DNA of 13,182 nt from UBA5266 sp964610025 (GTDB taxonomy: Bacteria > Bacteroidota > Bacteroidia > Bacteroidales > WCHB1-69): positions 1-13,182 of the forward strand of contig CAZSTX010000050.1 of NCBI GenBank assembly GCA_964610025.1. Reading direction: 5' to 3'. Both the position numbers and the translations under genes were made by a program. Of the stretch, positions 5,829-13,064 are shown piece after piece (the stretch's first letter is position 1; every line of letters starts with the position of its first letter). The notes under the pieces were generated by a model. It searched no databases. It was not told the DNA's origin and saw only the letters and a program-made list of their open reading frames with translations.

Positions 5829-7526
5829 TCACAATTGATATCCCAAACTTTTAAAAACCTCTTTCACTTCCTCTTTCAATCGTTCCTCTTCCGCAAAAAG
5901 TTCCTTTAATTCGCTTTGCAACTTTTCCATTTGCTCATCATAATCTAAAAATTCATCTCGATTGACAAACTCAATATATTTGCTTGGCACTAAAGAGAAA
6001 TCTTTTTTTTCAATTTCGTCGAAATTAGCAGAATAAGAAAATTCAGGAATGTCTTTATAATGGTTAATGGTTAATGATAAATGGTTAATGGTAAATGGTA
6101 AATGGTTAATGGTTGATGGTAAATGGTTAATGGTTGATGGTAAATGGTTAATGGTAAATGGTAAATGGTTAATGGTTGATGATAAATGGTTAATTTCTTT
6201 TTTTTCTGATGTCCCATCATTATCCATTATTAATTCGTCATTAGTGATTTCACCACTTCTCCAAGTGTGAAATGTAGCTGCAATTTTCTGAATATCCTCT
6301 TGTGAAAATTGTGTAAATTTCTTTTCAAAAGGTTCGCCCATTTGTCGTAAATCCATAAACAAAACTTGTTTTTTGCGATTTTTCTTATTTTTATTCAAAA
6401 TCCATAGGGTTACTGAAATATCAGTGGTGTAAAACATGTTTCTCGGAAGAATACAAATGGCTTCCACTAAATCATTTTCAATTAGCTTTTTTCGGATTTT
6501 ATATTCATCACCACCACCTGATAAAGCTCCATTGGCCAAAATAAACCCGGCAACTCCATTTTCAGAAAGTTTACTTGCCATATTTAAAATCCATCCATAA
6601 TTGGCGTTGCTTTTTGGCGGAACATCATATCCTCGCCAACGCGGGTCATCTACTAATTCATTCTCTGCTCGCCAGTCTTTTTGATTAAATGGTGGATTTG
6701 CCATAATAAAATCGGCTTTCAAATCTTTATGCTGGTCGTCTAAAAAAGTATCGGCAGCTTTTTCGCCTAAATTAGCAGAAATTCCACGGATGGCTAAGTT
6801 CATTTTCGCTAATTTATAGGTTGTATTGGTATATTCTTGCCCATAAATCGAAACTTCTTTTTTATTTCCATGATGTGCTACAATAAACTTAATGGATTGA
6901 ACAAACATGCCGCCAGAACCACAAGCCGGGTCATAAATGATTCCTTTATAGGGTTCAATCATTTCAGCTATAAGATTTACTATGCTTTTGGGCGTGTAAA
7001 ATTCTCCTTTCCCTTTTCCTTCTTTCAGGGCAAAGTTGGCTAAGAAATATTCATACACTCGACCAATTATATCTTGACCGCCGTTTTTGATGGTGTCTAT
7101 TTCGTTGATGGTGTCGAGCAGAGAAGCCAATTTTGTTTTGTCTAAAGCCAAACGAGAAAAATAATTATCAGGCAAAGCACCTTTTAAAACAGGATTGTTC
7201 TTTTCAATATTATTGAGTGCTGTGTCAATTATTAGAGAAATATCATTTTGCTTGGCATTTTTGATGATGTAGCTCCACCGAGAAATTGCGTCCAAATAGA
7301 ATACATTTTTCATAGCGTAGAAATCTTTCATTTCCACGTATTTTTCTTTTCCTTCGGCAATCAGTTCTTTTCTGCGTTGCTCAAATTTGTCGCTGGCGAA
7401 TTTTAAGAAAATCAATCCGAGTACTACATGTTTGTATTCCGCCGGTTCTACCGAACCTCTCAGCTTATCACACGATTGCCACAATGTTTCTTCAATTGCT
7501 TTTTCCTTTACTATTTTATTGACCAT
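5829..7526 (-). CDS. hsdM: Type I restriction-modification system DNA methyltransferase subunit HsdM
   Basis: A protein of 565 residues. The N-terminal helical HsdM domain (about 10-145) begins LWQSCDKLRGSVEPAEYKHV. The N6-adenine methyltransferase core shows GEFYTPKSIVNLI (174-186), the SAM-binding DPACGSGG (199-206) and the catalytic NPPF (277-280). HsdM methylates host DNA at the site chosen by HsdS and, with HsdR, forms the restriction complex. All key motifs are present. About 60 residues (428-488) are an insertion: a TNDELIMDN stretch, then six TINH-containing heptads encoded by a 21-bp tandem repeat, before normal HsdM sequence returns at YKDIPEFSYSANFDEIEKKDFSLVPSKY. As first gene it probably drives the operon; a candidate promoter lies at 7667-7674. 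Confidence 0.95.
   Translation of the reverse strand: MVNKIVKEKAIEETLWQSCDKLRGSVEPAEYKHVVLGLIFLKFASDKFEQRRKELIAEGKEKYVEMKDFYAMKNVFYLDAISRWSYIIKNAKQNDISLIIDTALNNIEKNNPVLKGALPDNYFSRLALDKTKLASLLDTINEIDTIKNGGQDIIGRVYEYFLANFALKEGKGKGEFYTPKSIVNLIAEMIEPYKGIIYDPACGSGGMFVQSIKFIVAHHGNKKEVSIYGQEYTNTTYKLAKMNLAIRGISANLGEKAADTFLDDQHKDLKADFIMANPPFNQKDWRAENELVDDPRWRGYDVPPKSNANYGWILNMASKLSENGVAGFILANGALSGGGDEYKIRKKLIENDLVEAICILPRNMFYTTDISVTLWILNKNKKNRKKQVLFMDLRQMGEPFEKKFTQFSQEDIQKIAATFHTWRSGEITNDELIMDNDGTSEKKEINHLSSTINHLPFTINHLPSTINHLPSTINHLPFTINHLSLTINHYKDIPEFSYSANFDEIEKKDFSLVPSKYIEFVNRDEFLDYDEQMEKLQSELKELFAEEERLKEEVKEVFKSLGYQL
6058..6196. repeat. 21-bp tandem repeat (over six units) inside hsdM
   Basis: On the plus strand, units of the form AAATGGTTAATGGTTGATGGT start at 6079, 6100, 6121, 6142 and 6163. 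A diverged unit lies before them at 6058 and a partial one after at 6184. Variants alternate GGTTGATGG with GGTAAATGG. The length of seven codons keeps the hsdM frame in any copy number; it is translated as (H)LPSTIN-type heptads. Confidence 0.93.
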
Positions 7527-7542
7527 TTATTTTAAGTTTTCC

Positions 7543-7566
7543 TGCCTGTGCGATGCACGCAGACAG
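7543..7566. repeat. GC-rich imperfect palindrome upstream of hsdM
   Basis: The core is GTGCGATGCAC (7549-7559), flanked by CTGCCT and GCAGACAG, in an otherwise AT-rich gap. It lies 17-40 bp before the hsdM start, so it would fold in the mRNA leader. It may be an interspersed repeat or may influence hsdM translation; the sequence alone does not decide. Confidence 0.6.
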
Positions 7567-7666
7567 ACAAATTTAGTTCTTTCTGTTCGAGCGTTGGCTT
7601 GACGAAGTGTATTTGTAAATATATAAAAATTTTTGTTCAAGATATTCAAAAATTATTTTTTATTTG

Positions 7667-7674
7667 CAAAAATA
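7667..7674 (-). promoter_or_regulatory. Candidate Bacteroidota promoter -7 box for the hsdM operon
   Basis: The minus strand reads TATTTTTG, which fits TAnnTTTG. It lies about 140 bp before the hsdM ATG, in the 232-bp gap after the AddA-like gene. No clear TTTG -33 box is seen at the usual distance, so confidence is low. The rest of this gap is AT-rich, with no ORF. Confidence 0.35.
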
Positions 7675-7758
7675 AACTTTTATTTAATACTATACGCATT
7701 TTTTATAAGTATTATTTTTTATAATTATATAGTTTTATCACATATTTGCAAAATCACA

Positions 7759-10700
7759 TTAAACTTTTACTACAAACAACTCCCCTACTCTATTGATATA
7801 TACTAAATAAGCATAAATTTTACGGTTGTCTATTTCTTTTAACAAACGAGCATAATTGTTTAATTGCTGTATGTGTGCATTTTCTTTACTTCCTGTTTTA
7901 AAATCGATGATTGTATAATTATTTTCGTTGATAATCAGCCTATCTATTCTAAACACTTTGGCATTAGCATCGATTATTTCCACTTCTGTTTTTACACTTG
8001 CCTTATCCTCTCCAAAAAACAAGGATTTATAACTATCTTCAAGAAAATAGTTGCTGATTTTCAGCAATATATCTTTCTCATTTTCAGTTAAATTCACGTC
8101 TTCTTTTATTCTTTTTTGCACATAAGGTAGGCTGGCAGGCAGTAAGATATAAGACAAATAATCATGTATGATTTCTCCCCATTGTATTTCTTTAGAATTA
8201 AATTTTTGATTAGAAACGATTGGAGGTGAGAATATTTCATCTTTTATCGGATAATTCAAAACATGATTTTCATTATTGTTTACTTCGTGGATTAAAGTAG
8301 TTTTTTTTGTGAAATTTCCATAAATATAGCGTTCTACTTTTGGGTTGTCGCTTTGATTGTCCATGTTTTTATATTTAATAAAATCGGACAGTAACCATTT
8401 GTCTTCTAAAGTGTTAAATAAAATATACAAACGTTCTTCTGGTCGTGTAAACACCACATAATCAAGATTTATTTCATCTAAACTGCTTAAATTTTTCTCT
8501 TCTTCGAATAGATGTGCGTAATCTGTTCCTATTAGTCTTTTAGAAATTGGAATATAAGCAAAATCCAATGGATAGTCTTTTTTATCTAAATTAATCCATT
8601 GCGCAGTATTAGAAGTGTTTCTACTTCTTTTTTTAGGATAAATAACTATTGGAAACTGCAATCCTTTCGATTTATGAATGGTCATTATTTTAATAGCGTC
8701 TATTCCTTCGGGGTTGGAAAGCATAAAAGAAGTATTTCGTTCGTTCCAAAATTCAATAAAGTCGATAGAAGTTGTATTGTTCATTTGCATATAGTCATAA
8801 ACTACTCCTTTGAAAGCCATTAAAAAAGGATCGTTTTTTTCTTTTAAATTAAAAATCGATATAAGATGTTCGACAGTTTCATAAGTATTAAAATATTTCA
8901 ATTTATACAAATTGAAGTCGTATTTGTTTGCTTTTATAAATTTCAACAATTCTATCTTGTTTTTTGCAAAAGGCAAAACTTCTTCTAAATCTATATTATT
9001 CTCGTTTGCAACATATTGAACTATTACAGCTGCTGCTATTTGATTGTTTGGATTGGCAATATAGGTCAAACAAGCTATTAAAAAACTCACTATTGGCGAT
9101 TGATTGAGCAACAGAGAATCAGGTGTTATCACTTTGTAATGGGTAGTAGTTATTATTTTTTCTGTTAAAAAAGAAGCTAAGTCTTTAGTACGGCACAGAA
9201 TAGCTATGTCGGATAAGCTATAATTATCGTTGAGTGCTTCTTCGATAATTGCAAATACTTCTTCGGCTATCGCCTCAAAGTAAGTTATTTCTTCGTTATT
9301 TATCACACTCAAGCAGACGGCACCTCCTTTATTATTTTCTTTCCACGATTGTTTTAAATCTTTGTAAGCATCTGAAATATATGGAACTATATCAGCATCA
9401 TAGATATAAGTAAAATAAGCGTTATTAAATTCGACTATTTCTTGTTTTGAGCGGAAATTATTATTTAAAGTAAGTAGTTTGTAGTTGTTTACTAATATTT
9501 CTTCTCTTTCTTTCAACAAAGCGTTTGAGTCGCTTTCGGCTATTTTAGGCAAACGATTAAACTGCCTTACATCTCCTTCTCTAAAACGATAAATGGCTTG
9601 TTTAGCATCTCCAAAAACAGTTGTTATGCCTGTTTTCTCTTGATAGACTTCCGAAGATAAACTATCGCATACGAGCGGTAATAAATTTTGCCATTGCAAT
9701 ATGGAAGTATCTTGAAATTCGTCAATAAAAAAATACTTATACTTATTTCCTAAACGTTCGTAAATAAATGGAATAGATTCTTTTGCTACTATTTGTGCTA
9801 TAATATGATTGCTTTCGCTGATATGCAACATGTTATCTTCTGTTTTTATTTGGTCTATTGCATTTTTAATTTCTAAAATAGTAGCCATAGGATAAATATT
9901 ATCATAAATAGCTTTAGATATTTGGTATTTAGTGTAATGCTTTTTTACATATTCCTCTATTTCATAAAAACATTCTTTAAGTATTGGCGCAATAATGTTA
10001 ATATTTTTTTTTATATTTTCATTGGCAGTTTGAGCTGTCCATCTGTCTTCTTCAATTGTTCTTGTTACATACTTATTAATATTAAAATCTTTTATTCCTT
10101 CATTTGCAATAGTATAGAACCATTTTCCGATGCCTTTGTTAGCCTGAAAAAAATTGTTGCTATCGATACCATGACTTTGCATTGCATCGACAGCTTTTTT
10201 AGCTATTGCTTTCATTTTGTTATCAATAAGTAACAAAGTGCTTTTTAACTGTTTAATAATTTCATGGTAGTTTTCTGCTTTTATGTTTTTTATTTTTTTT
10301 AAAACATCGAAAGAAGTATCTTTAAAAATGACTTTGGCTATTTCTTTTAATTGATTTTCAATACGCCAATTTTTACCTTCGTCTATGTGTTTGTAGGCAT
10401 ATTGGACAATAATATTTGTAAGTGCTTCATCTTTACCTAATTTTCCTAATACTATATCTACAGCCCTTTTGGTCAATATGTCGATATCTAATTCCAGAGT
10501 GTGCATTGCAGGCAAGCCTAAATCATAAGAAAAAGTGCGTAATATCTGTTGAAAAAAAGTGTCGATCGTAAAAATAGAAAAATTACTATAGTCGTGATGT
10601 ATGAGATTTAAAATTTTTTCAGCCTGCGCCTTTATGCTTCCTTCGTTTTCACCTTCGCTAATAAAACTTTGTATTAATTCGGTGTCGCTTCCATCGGCAA

Positions 10701-10911
10701 CAACTTTAAGGAAATGCAATATACGTGTTTTCATTTCATATACTGCCTTGTTAGTAAATGTGATGCCTAATATTTTACGGTAAATATATTTATCGTATTT
10801 GAAATTAGCAAAGCAAATAGAAAGATAAGACTTTGCGAGATTATAGGTCTTTCCAGATCCAGCCGAAGCTTTGTAAACTAAAAAAGATGGATTAATATCG
10901 GTTGCATTCAT
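7759..10911 (-). CDS. UvrD/RecB-type helicase-nuclease, AddA-like
   Basis: A protein of 1050 residues. The superfamily 1 helicase motifs are in order: Walker A ASAGSGKT (15-22), ITFTNKAVYEMKTRI (motif Ia), FFIDEFQDTS (Walker B), FGDAKQAIYRFREGD (motif III), NNFRSKQEIV (motif IV), IMTIHKSKGLQFPIVIYPKK (motif V) and VVFTRPEERLYIL (motif VI). The C-terminus is a RecB-like nuclease with RIDR (988-991), DFKTG (1003-1007) and QLNNY (1016-1020). Such proteins resect double-strand DNA ends for recombination repair, usually as AddA in a complex with AddB. Length and domain order match the AddA enzymes of Bacteroidota. No addB lies next to it in this window. A TAnnTTTG box sits 18 bp before the ATG. 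A phage-defence helicase-nuclease is an alternative, given the neighbouring R-M locus. Confidence 0.9.
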   Translation of the reverse strand: MNATDINPSFLVYKASAGSGKTYNLAKSYLSICFANFKYDKYIYRKILGITFTNKAVYEMKTRILHFLKVVADGSDTELIQSFISEGENEGSIKAQAEKILNLIHHDYSNFSIFTIDTFFQQILRTFSYDLGLPAMHTLELDIDILTKRAVDIVLGKLGKDEALTNIIVQYAYKHIDEGKNWRIENQLKEIAKVIFKDTSFDVLKKIKNIKAENYHEIIKQLKSTLLLIDNKMKAIAKKAVDAMQSHGIDSNNFFQANKGIGKWFYTIANEGIKDFNINKYVTRTIEEDRWTAQTANENIKKNINIIAPILKECFYEIEEYVKKHYTKYQISKAIYDNIYPMATILEIKNAIDQIKTEDNMLHISESNHIIAQIVAKESIPFIYERLGNKYKYFFIDEFQDTSILQWQNLLPLVCDSLSSEVYQEKTGITTVFGDAKQAIYRFREGDVRQFNRLPKIAESDSNALLKEREEILVNNYKLLTLNNNFRSKQEIVEFNNAYFTYIYDADIVPYISDAYKDLKQSWKENNKGGAVCLSVINNEEITYFEAIAEEVFAIIEEALNDNYSLSDIAILCRTKDLASFLTEKIITTTHYKVITPDSLLLNQSPIVSFLIACLTYIANPNNQIAAAVIVQYVANENNIDLEEVLPFAKNKIELLKFIKANKYDFNLYKLKYFNTYETVEHLISIFNLKEKNDPFLMAFKGVVYDYMQMNNTTSIDFIEFWNERNTSFMLSNPEGIDAIKIMTIHKSKGLQFPIVIYPKKRSRNTSNTAQWINLDKKDYPLDFAYIPISKRLIGTDYAHLFEEEKNLSSLDEINLDYVVFTRPEERLYILFNTLEDKWLLSDFIKYKNMDNQSDNPKVERYIYGNFTKKTTLIHEVNNNENHVLNYPIKDEIFSPPIVSNQKFNSKEIQWGEIIHDYLSYILLPASLPYVQKRIKEDVNLTENEKDILLKISNYFLEDSYKSLFFGEDKASVKTEVEIIDANAKVFRIDRLIINENNYTIIDFKTGSKENAHIQQLNNYARLLKEIDNRKIYAYLVYINRVGELFVVKV

Positions 10912-10928
10912 ATAGTAACTTTATAATG

Positions 10929-10936
10929 CAAAATTA
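10929..10936 (-). promoter_or_regulatory. Candidate promoter -7 box for the AddA-like gene
   Basis: The minus strand reads TAATTTTG, an exact TAnnTTTG match, 18 bases upstream of the ATG at 10911. That would give a leader of about 10 nt. The -33 region is AT-rich, without a clear TTTG. Confidence 0.45.
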
Positions 10937-10956
10937 CATAAAAATTTTTAAAATTT

Positions 10957-11022
10957 CTACACAGACATATAAAAATTTATAATGAAGAGCAATAATATCT
11001 TGACAAAAACCAAATGTTTCAT
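10957..11022 (-). pseudogene. Very short ORF resembling a signal peptide, possibly a truncated secreted-protein gene
   Basis: An ATG at 11022 opens 21 codons: MKHLVFVK followed by a hydrophobic run ILLLFIINFYMSV and then a stop. This is the shape of an N-terminal signal peptide with no mature protein behind it. Its first four codons and about 31 bases of leader lie in the exact 43-bp repeat that recurs at 12941-12983, where the same four codons (MKHL) begin another short ORF (12839-12952, 37 codons). It may be the 5' stub of a lost gene, or a chance ORF. Confidence 0.25.
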
Positions 11023-11053
11023 GTCTTTTTATTTATTAAAATAATAAGCGTAT
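11011..11053. repeat. 43-bp exact direct repeat, copy 1
   Basis: Identical base for base to 12941-12983, 1930 bp away and in the same orientation. It begins CAAATGTTTCATGTCTTTTT and ends in AATAAGCGTAT on the plus strand. The A-rich run just before it is also shared. It lies about 100 bp upstream of the AddA-like start. Confidence 0.95.
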
Positions 11054-11127
11054 GAAAACATTTAGTTTAGAAAAGAACAAAGATAAAATTTTGGACTTAT
11101 CTTACTATCCAGAATTTATTGGGAATA

Positions 11128-11214
11128 TTAAAGTTTATTAGTTACAATACCCTTCAAATTAGCACTTTCTACCCGCTTGATTTTAGCCTTTATTAGCATT
11201 TCGGTGGTTTTCAT
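11128..11214 (-). pseudogene. Truncated small ORF, 28 codons, possibly SpoVG-like N-terminus
   Basis: From ATG at 11214 the product is MKTTEMLIKAKIKRVESANL followed by KGIVTNKL and a stop. IKRVESANLKGIVT loosely resembles the first strand of SpoVG-type proteins, but it is too short to be certain. It lies downstream of the reverse-transcriptase remnant on the same strand and ends abruptly, as if its 3' part was lost at a junction near 11130-11145. A plus-strand 29-codon ORF (11052-11141, MKTFSLEKNKDK...) overlaps its end and is not recognised. Confidence 0.25.
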
Positions 11215-11302
11215 TTCACTGTTTTAATTTTCATTTCAAATTTAGCAATTCTGCCCAATAAGTAAACATAATTCCACTATCAGCCGATCAGGTTATTAAA
11301 AA

Positions 11303-11431
11303 TCATATTTTTCCGTAGTTTGTAGTTTTGTAGTGTTTCATTATTCCTAAATACGAGTTCATGCTGCTTTGGAGGAAGACCGCCAGCTCTTCTTTGGTGG
11401 GTTTATGGTCACGGGCTATTGTATTTAGCTG
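11303..11431 (-). pseudogene. C-terminal remnant of a reverse transcriptase
   Basis: The minus-strand frame from about 11431 to the TGA at 11303-11305 reads ARDHKPTKEELAVFLQSSMN and then SYLGIMKHYKTTNYGKI. The NSYLGxxKHxxTxxxR-like ending is characteristic of the C-terminus of RNA-directed DNA polymerases found in Bacteroidota, including those of diversity-generating retroelements. Only about 40 residues remain; the catalytic YxDD region is absent. The 5' boundary abuts the transposase fragment on the opposite strand near 11417-11431, so the gene was probably cut by insertion and deletion. The identification rests on memory of the family and has no support beyond this short stretch. Confidence 0.5.
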
Positions 11432-11637
11432 TGAAAGATTCAAATATACAAAAATTTATATCAATAGTTAAACTTATTCGAAAGCATGAAAATGAAATAA
11501 TGAATTATTTTATTTGTGCACATACCAATGCTAAAACTGAACGAATTAATGGGAATATCAATCGTTTTATTTCTAACAACTACGGGATAAGAGATAAAGA
11601 TTTTGCACTTTATAGAATCGCTAAATATTTTTCATAG
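11419..11637 (+). pseudogene. C-terminal fragment of an ISL3-type transposase
   Basis: About 72 residues in an open frame without a credible start. HTNAKTERINGNINRFISNN (35-54) followed by YGIRDKDFALYRIAKYFS matches the end of the DDE domain of ISL3-family transposases, where SNAxxExxNxKI...GxRDxxFFLYRI is conserved and contains the last catalytic glutamate (here Glu41 of the open frame, in TER). The N-terminal two thirds are missing; the frame abuts the reverse-transcriptase remnant. No terminal inverted repeats could be recognised. It is the only gene remnant of substantial length on the plus strand. Confidence 0.6.
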
Positions 11638-11690
11638 CACCTCAAAAAAAGATTTAACCCATTTAATTCGTGTAGAATAGTTATTTTTTT

Positions 11691-12620
11691 CTATTCAGCA
11701 ACAGGACGAACACTATTTCCGTACCCAAATTCGTGCCCCATTTTGCCTGCATAATTACTAACAAATTCCAAACATTGTCCATATACGTCATAATTCTGCA
11801 TGCTGCTCCAATAGCAACCTCCACTACCCACATATTCGAGTCTACCATTGTAATAACGGCGACCAACTGCAGGTAAAAAAATAAATTTTCCTGTAGCTTT
11901 GTCAATGAATTTCATGCCTTGTACCCCTTTTTGAGTTACCCATTCCCTTGTTACTGATTTTTCGTCAAGTAGTTTATCAATTTCTTCAATAGTAGGCACG
12001 CGATAACCAACAGGACTTGGGTCATTGGCTTTTTCCCATTTAACATCCTTATGATACTCATAAGTCCAAGTCGTTCCCTCATTTGAGCTTTTTATAGGAT
12101 CGGTAACGCTCCATCCTATTTTGCTATTCCATTGGTAAAACATACCTGTCCCTTCTGAATTTTTGGTAAAGCTACCGGGGTTATCCACATTGCAAGTTGC
12201 CCAACGAACGCCATTTATGAGTACATCTTTTACATCATCTCCATTGCCATTGCCATTGCCATTACTATTGCTTACGATTAACGTAACTATATATATTGCA
12301 GTACTACCATTTTCTGCTGTAACAGTATATTTTACAGGATTAGTGAAATTTTGCACTACCCACGGTGAAGGATTTAGCGTTGCTTTCTCTGACACTTTAA
12401 TAGTAGGCGTAAGAGCGGTGACTTCTGTACCCTCAGGCACATTTACTGTAATGCTCTTTGCTAACTCGTCAATTACTCCCACCGCAGGTGGAACTGAAAA
12501 ACTAAAAGCAATAATTTGCTTTGCATCGTCTTTTTCACACGAAACAAACATCAACACAACTGCGAGGCTGGTTACTCCAATCTTTACCATATTCCTCAAA
12601 TTTAATTTTCTCTCTAACAT
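11691..12620 (-). CDS. FISUMP-domain lipoprotein with DUF5018-like domain
   Basis: A protein of 309 residues. A lipoprotein signal with hydrophobic core (13-26) ends in the lipobox FVSC (Cys28), so it is exported and lipid-anchored. Residues 33-118 form a beta-sandwich-like domain typical of DUF5018 (IIAFSF, NFTNPVKYTVTAENGSTAIYIVT). An NGNGNGNGDD linker follows. Residues 131-309 are a FISUMP (Fibrobacter succinogenes major paralogous) domain with C-type-lectin-like fold: NGVRWATCN, VGYRVPTIEE, GCYWSS and the terminal SVRPVAE. In Bacteroidota, FISUMP C-termini are often variable regions of diversity-generating retroelements; the stretch 252-300 is rich in NNY codons, as such regions are. An in-frame ATG at 12590 (Met11) preceded by GAGG would give a more usual signal peptide length. 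Probably a surface binding protein; ligand unknown. Confidence 0.88.
   Translation of the reverse strand: MLERKLNLRNMVKIGVTSLAVVLMFVSCEKDDAKQIIAFSFSVPPAVGVIDELAKSITVNVPEGTEVTALTPTIKVSEKATLNPSPWVVQNFTNPVKYTVTAENGSTAIYIVTLIVSNSNGNGNGNGDDVKDVLINGVRWATCNVDNPGSFTKNSEGTGMFYQWNSKIGWSVTDPIKSSNEGTTWTYEYHKDVKWEKANDPSPVGYRVPTIEEIDKLLDEKSVTREWVTQKGVQGMKFIDKATGKFIFLPAVGRRYYNGRLEYVGSGGCYWSSMQNYDVYGQCLEFVSNYAGKMGHEFGYGNSVRPVAE
12241..12262. repeat. Hexamer tandem repeat coding the NG linker
   Basis: CCATTG is repeated three and a half times on the plus strand and encodes alternating Asn-Gly between the DUF5018-like and FISUMP domains. The six-base unit changes linker length without a frame shift. Confidence 0.85.
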
Positions 12621-12684
12621 CTTTTTATTTTGTATTAAGGTTCAAAATACTTAAATTTTAATTTTATTACTTTTTTGAGAGAAA

Positions 12685-12736
12685 AAAAAATGCTTGAACC
12701 TTTATCAATTTTTATCGTCTCGCAAAAGCATTTTTT
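12685..12736. terminator. AT-rich hairpin with T-runs on both sides, in the FISUMP leader
   Basis: The arms AAAAAATGCTT (12685-12695) and AAGCATTTTTT (12726-12736) are exactly complementary, with a 30-base loop. A T-run follows the stem on either strand, as in intrinsic terminators, but the stem has only two G:C pairs and the loop is long. It lies between the candidate promoter and the FISUMP start, so it could attenuate that gene or be chance in AT-rich DNA. Confidence 0.3.
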
Positions 12737-12751
12737 GTTACTTTACGACTG

Positions 12752-12759
12752 CAAAATTA
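12752..12759 (-). promoter_or_regulatory. Candidate promoter -7 box for the FISUMP lipoprotein gene
   Basis: The minus strand reads TAATTTTG, an exact TAnnTTTG match, about 130 bp before the ATG at 12620. This would leave a long leader containing the hairpin at 12685-12736. No convincing -33 TTTG is visible. Confidence 0.4.
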
Positions 12760-12940
12760 TACAATTATTTTAATATTATAACATTTTTTTTTTAAATATT
12801 TTTCTCATTTATATATCAATCCGTTAGGTTTTGTTTTTTTAATTCAATGAATTTTTTCTGATTATATTCAACAATAATCTATAAATATTATCAGATTTTT
12901 GAGGCGAATTTAATATTTTTTGAATATCGTGATAAAAAAA

Positions 12941-12983
12941 CAAATGTTTCATGTCTTTTTATTTATTAAAATAATAAGCGTAT
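12941..12983. repeat. 43-bp exact direct repeat, copy 2
   Basis: Identical to 11011-11053. On the minus strand it contains a leader and the codons MKHL, after which the two copies diverge completely. It lies about 80 bp after the stop of the partial gene at the right edge and about 320 bp upstream of the FISUMP start. Confidence 0.95.
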
Positions 12984-13064
12984 TAAAATAATTATACTAA
13001 ACCGCTATTACTAAGACTACCACTAAATTTATGTTTTTAACTATTTTTTTTATTTTTTATCCTT

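Larger units (their letters stand above)
12621..13064. other. Non-coding stretch upstream of the FISUMP gene
   Basis: 444 bp, very AT-rich. It holds a TAnnTTTG box at 12752-12759, a weak hairpin at 12685-12736 and the second 43-bp repeat copy at 12941-12983. On the minus strand a 37-codon ORF (12839-12952) starts with MKHL inside the repeat, with no recognisable product. I see no tRNA or other RNA gene. Confidence 0.7.

Noticed and set aside
6058..6196. Tandem repeats considered as iterons of a replication origin
   Set aside because: They lie within the open hsdM frame in 21-bp coding units, with no replication gene nearby.
6067..6270. Plus-strand ORF with repeated KWLMVNG units
   Set aside because: It is the antisense translation of the 21-bp repeat inside hsdM, with no domain or plausible start.
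11052..11141. Plus-strand 29-codon ORF starting MKTFSLEKNKDK as a transposase N-terminus
   Set aside because: It is on the same strand as the transposase fragment but shares no recognisable transposase motif, and reverse-transcriptase sequence lies between them, so linkage is unsupported.
12163..12654. Plus-strand ORF of 163 codons
   Set aside because: It is antisense to the FISUMP lipoprotein, whose signal peptide and domains are clear on the minus strand.
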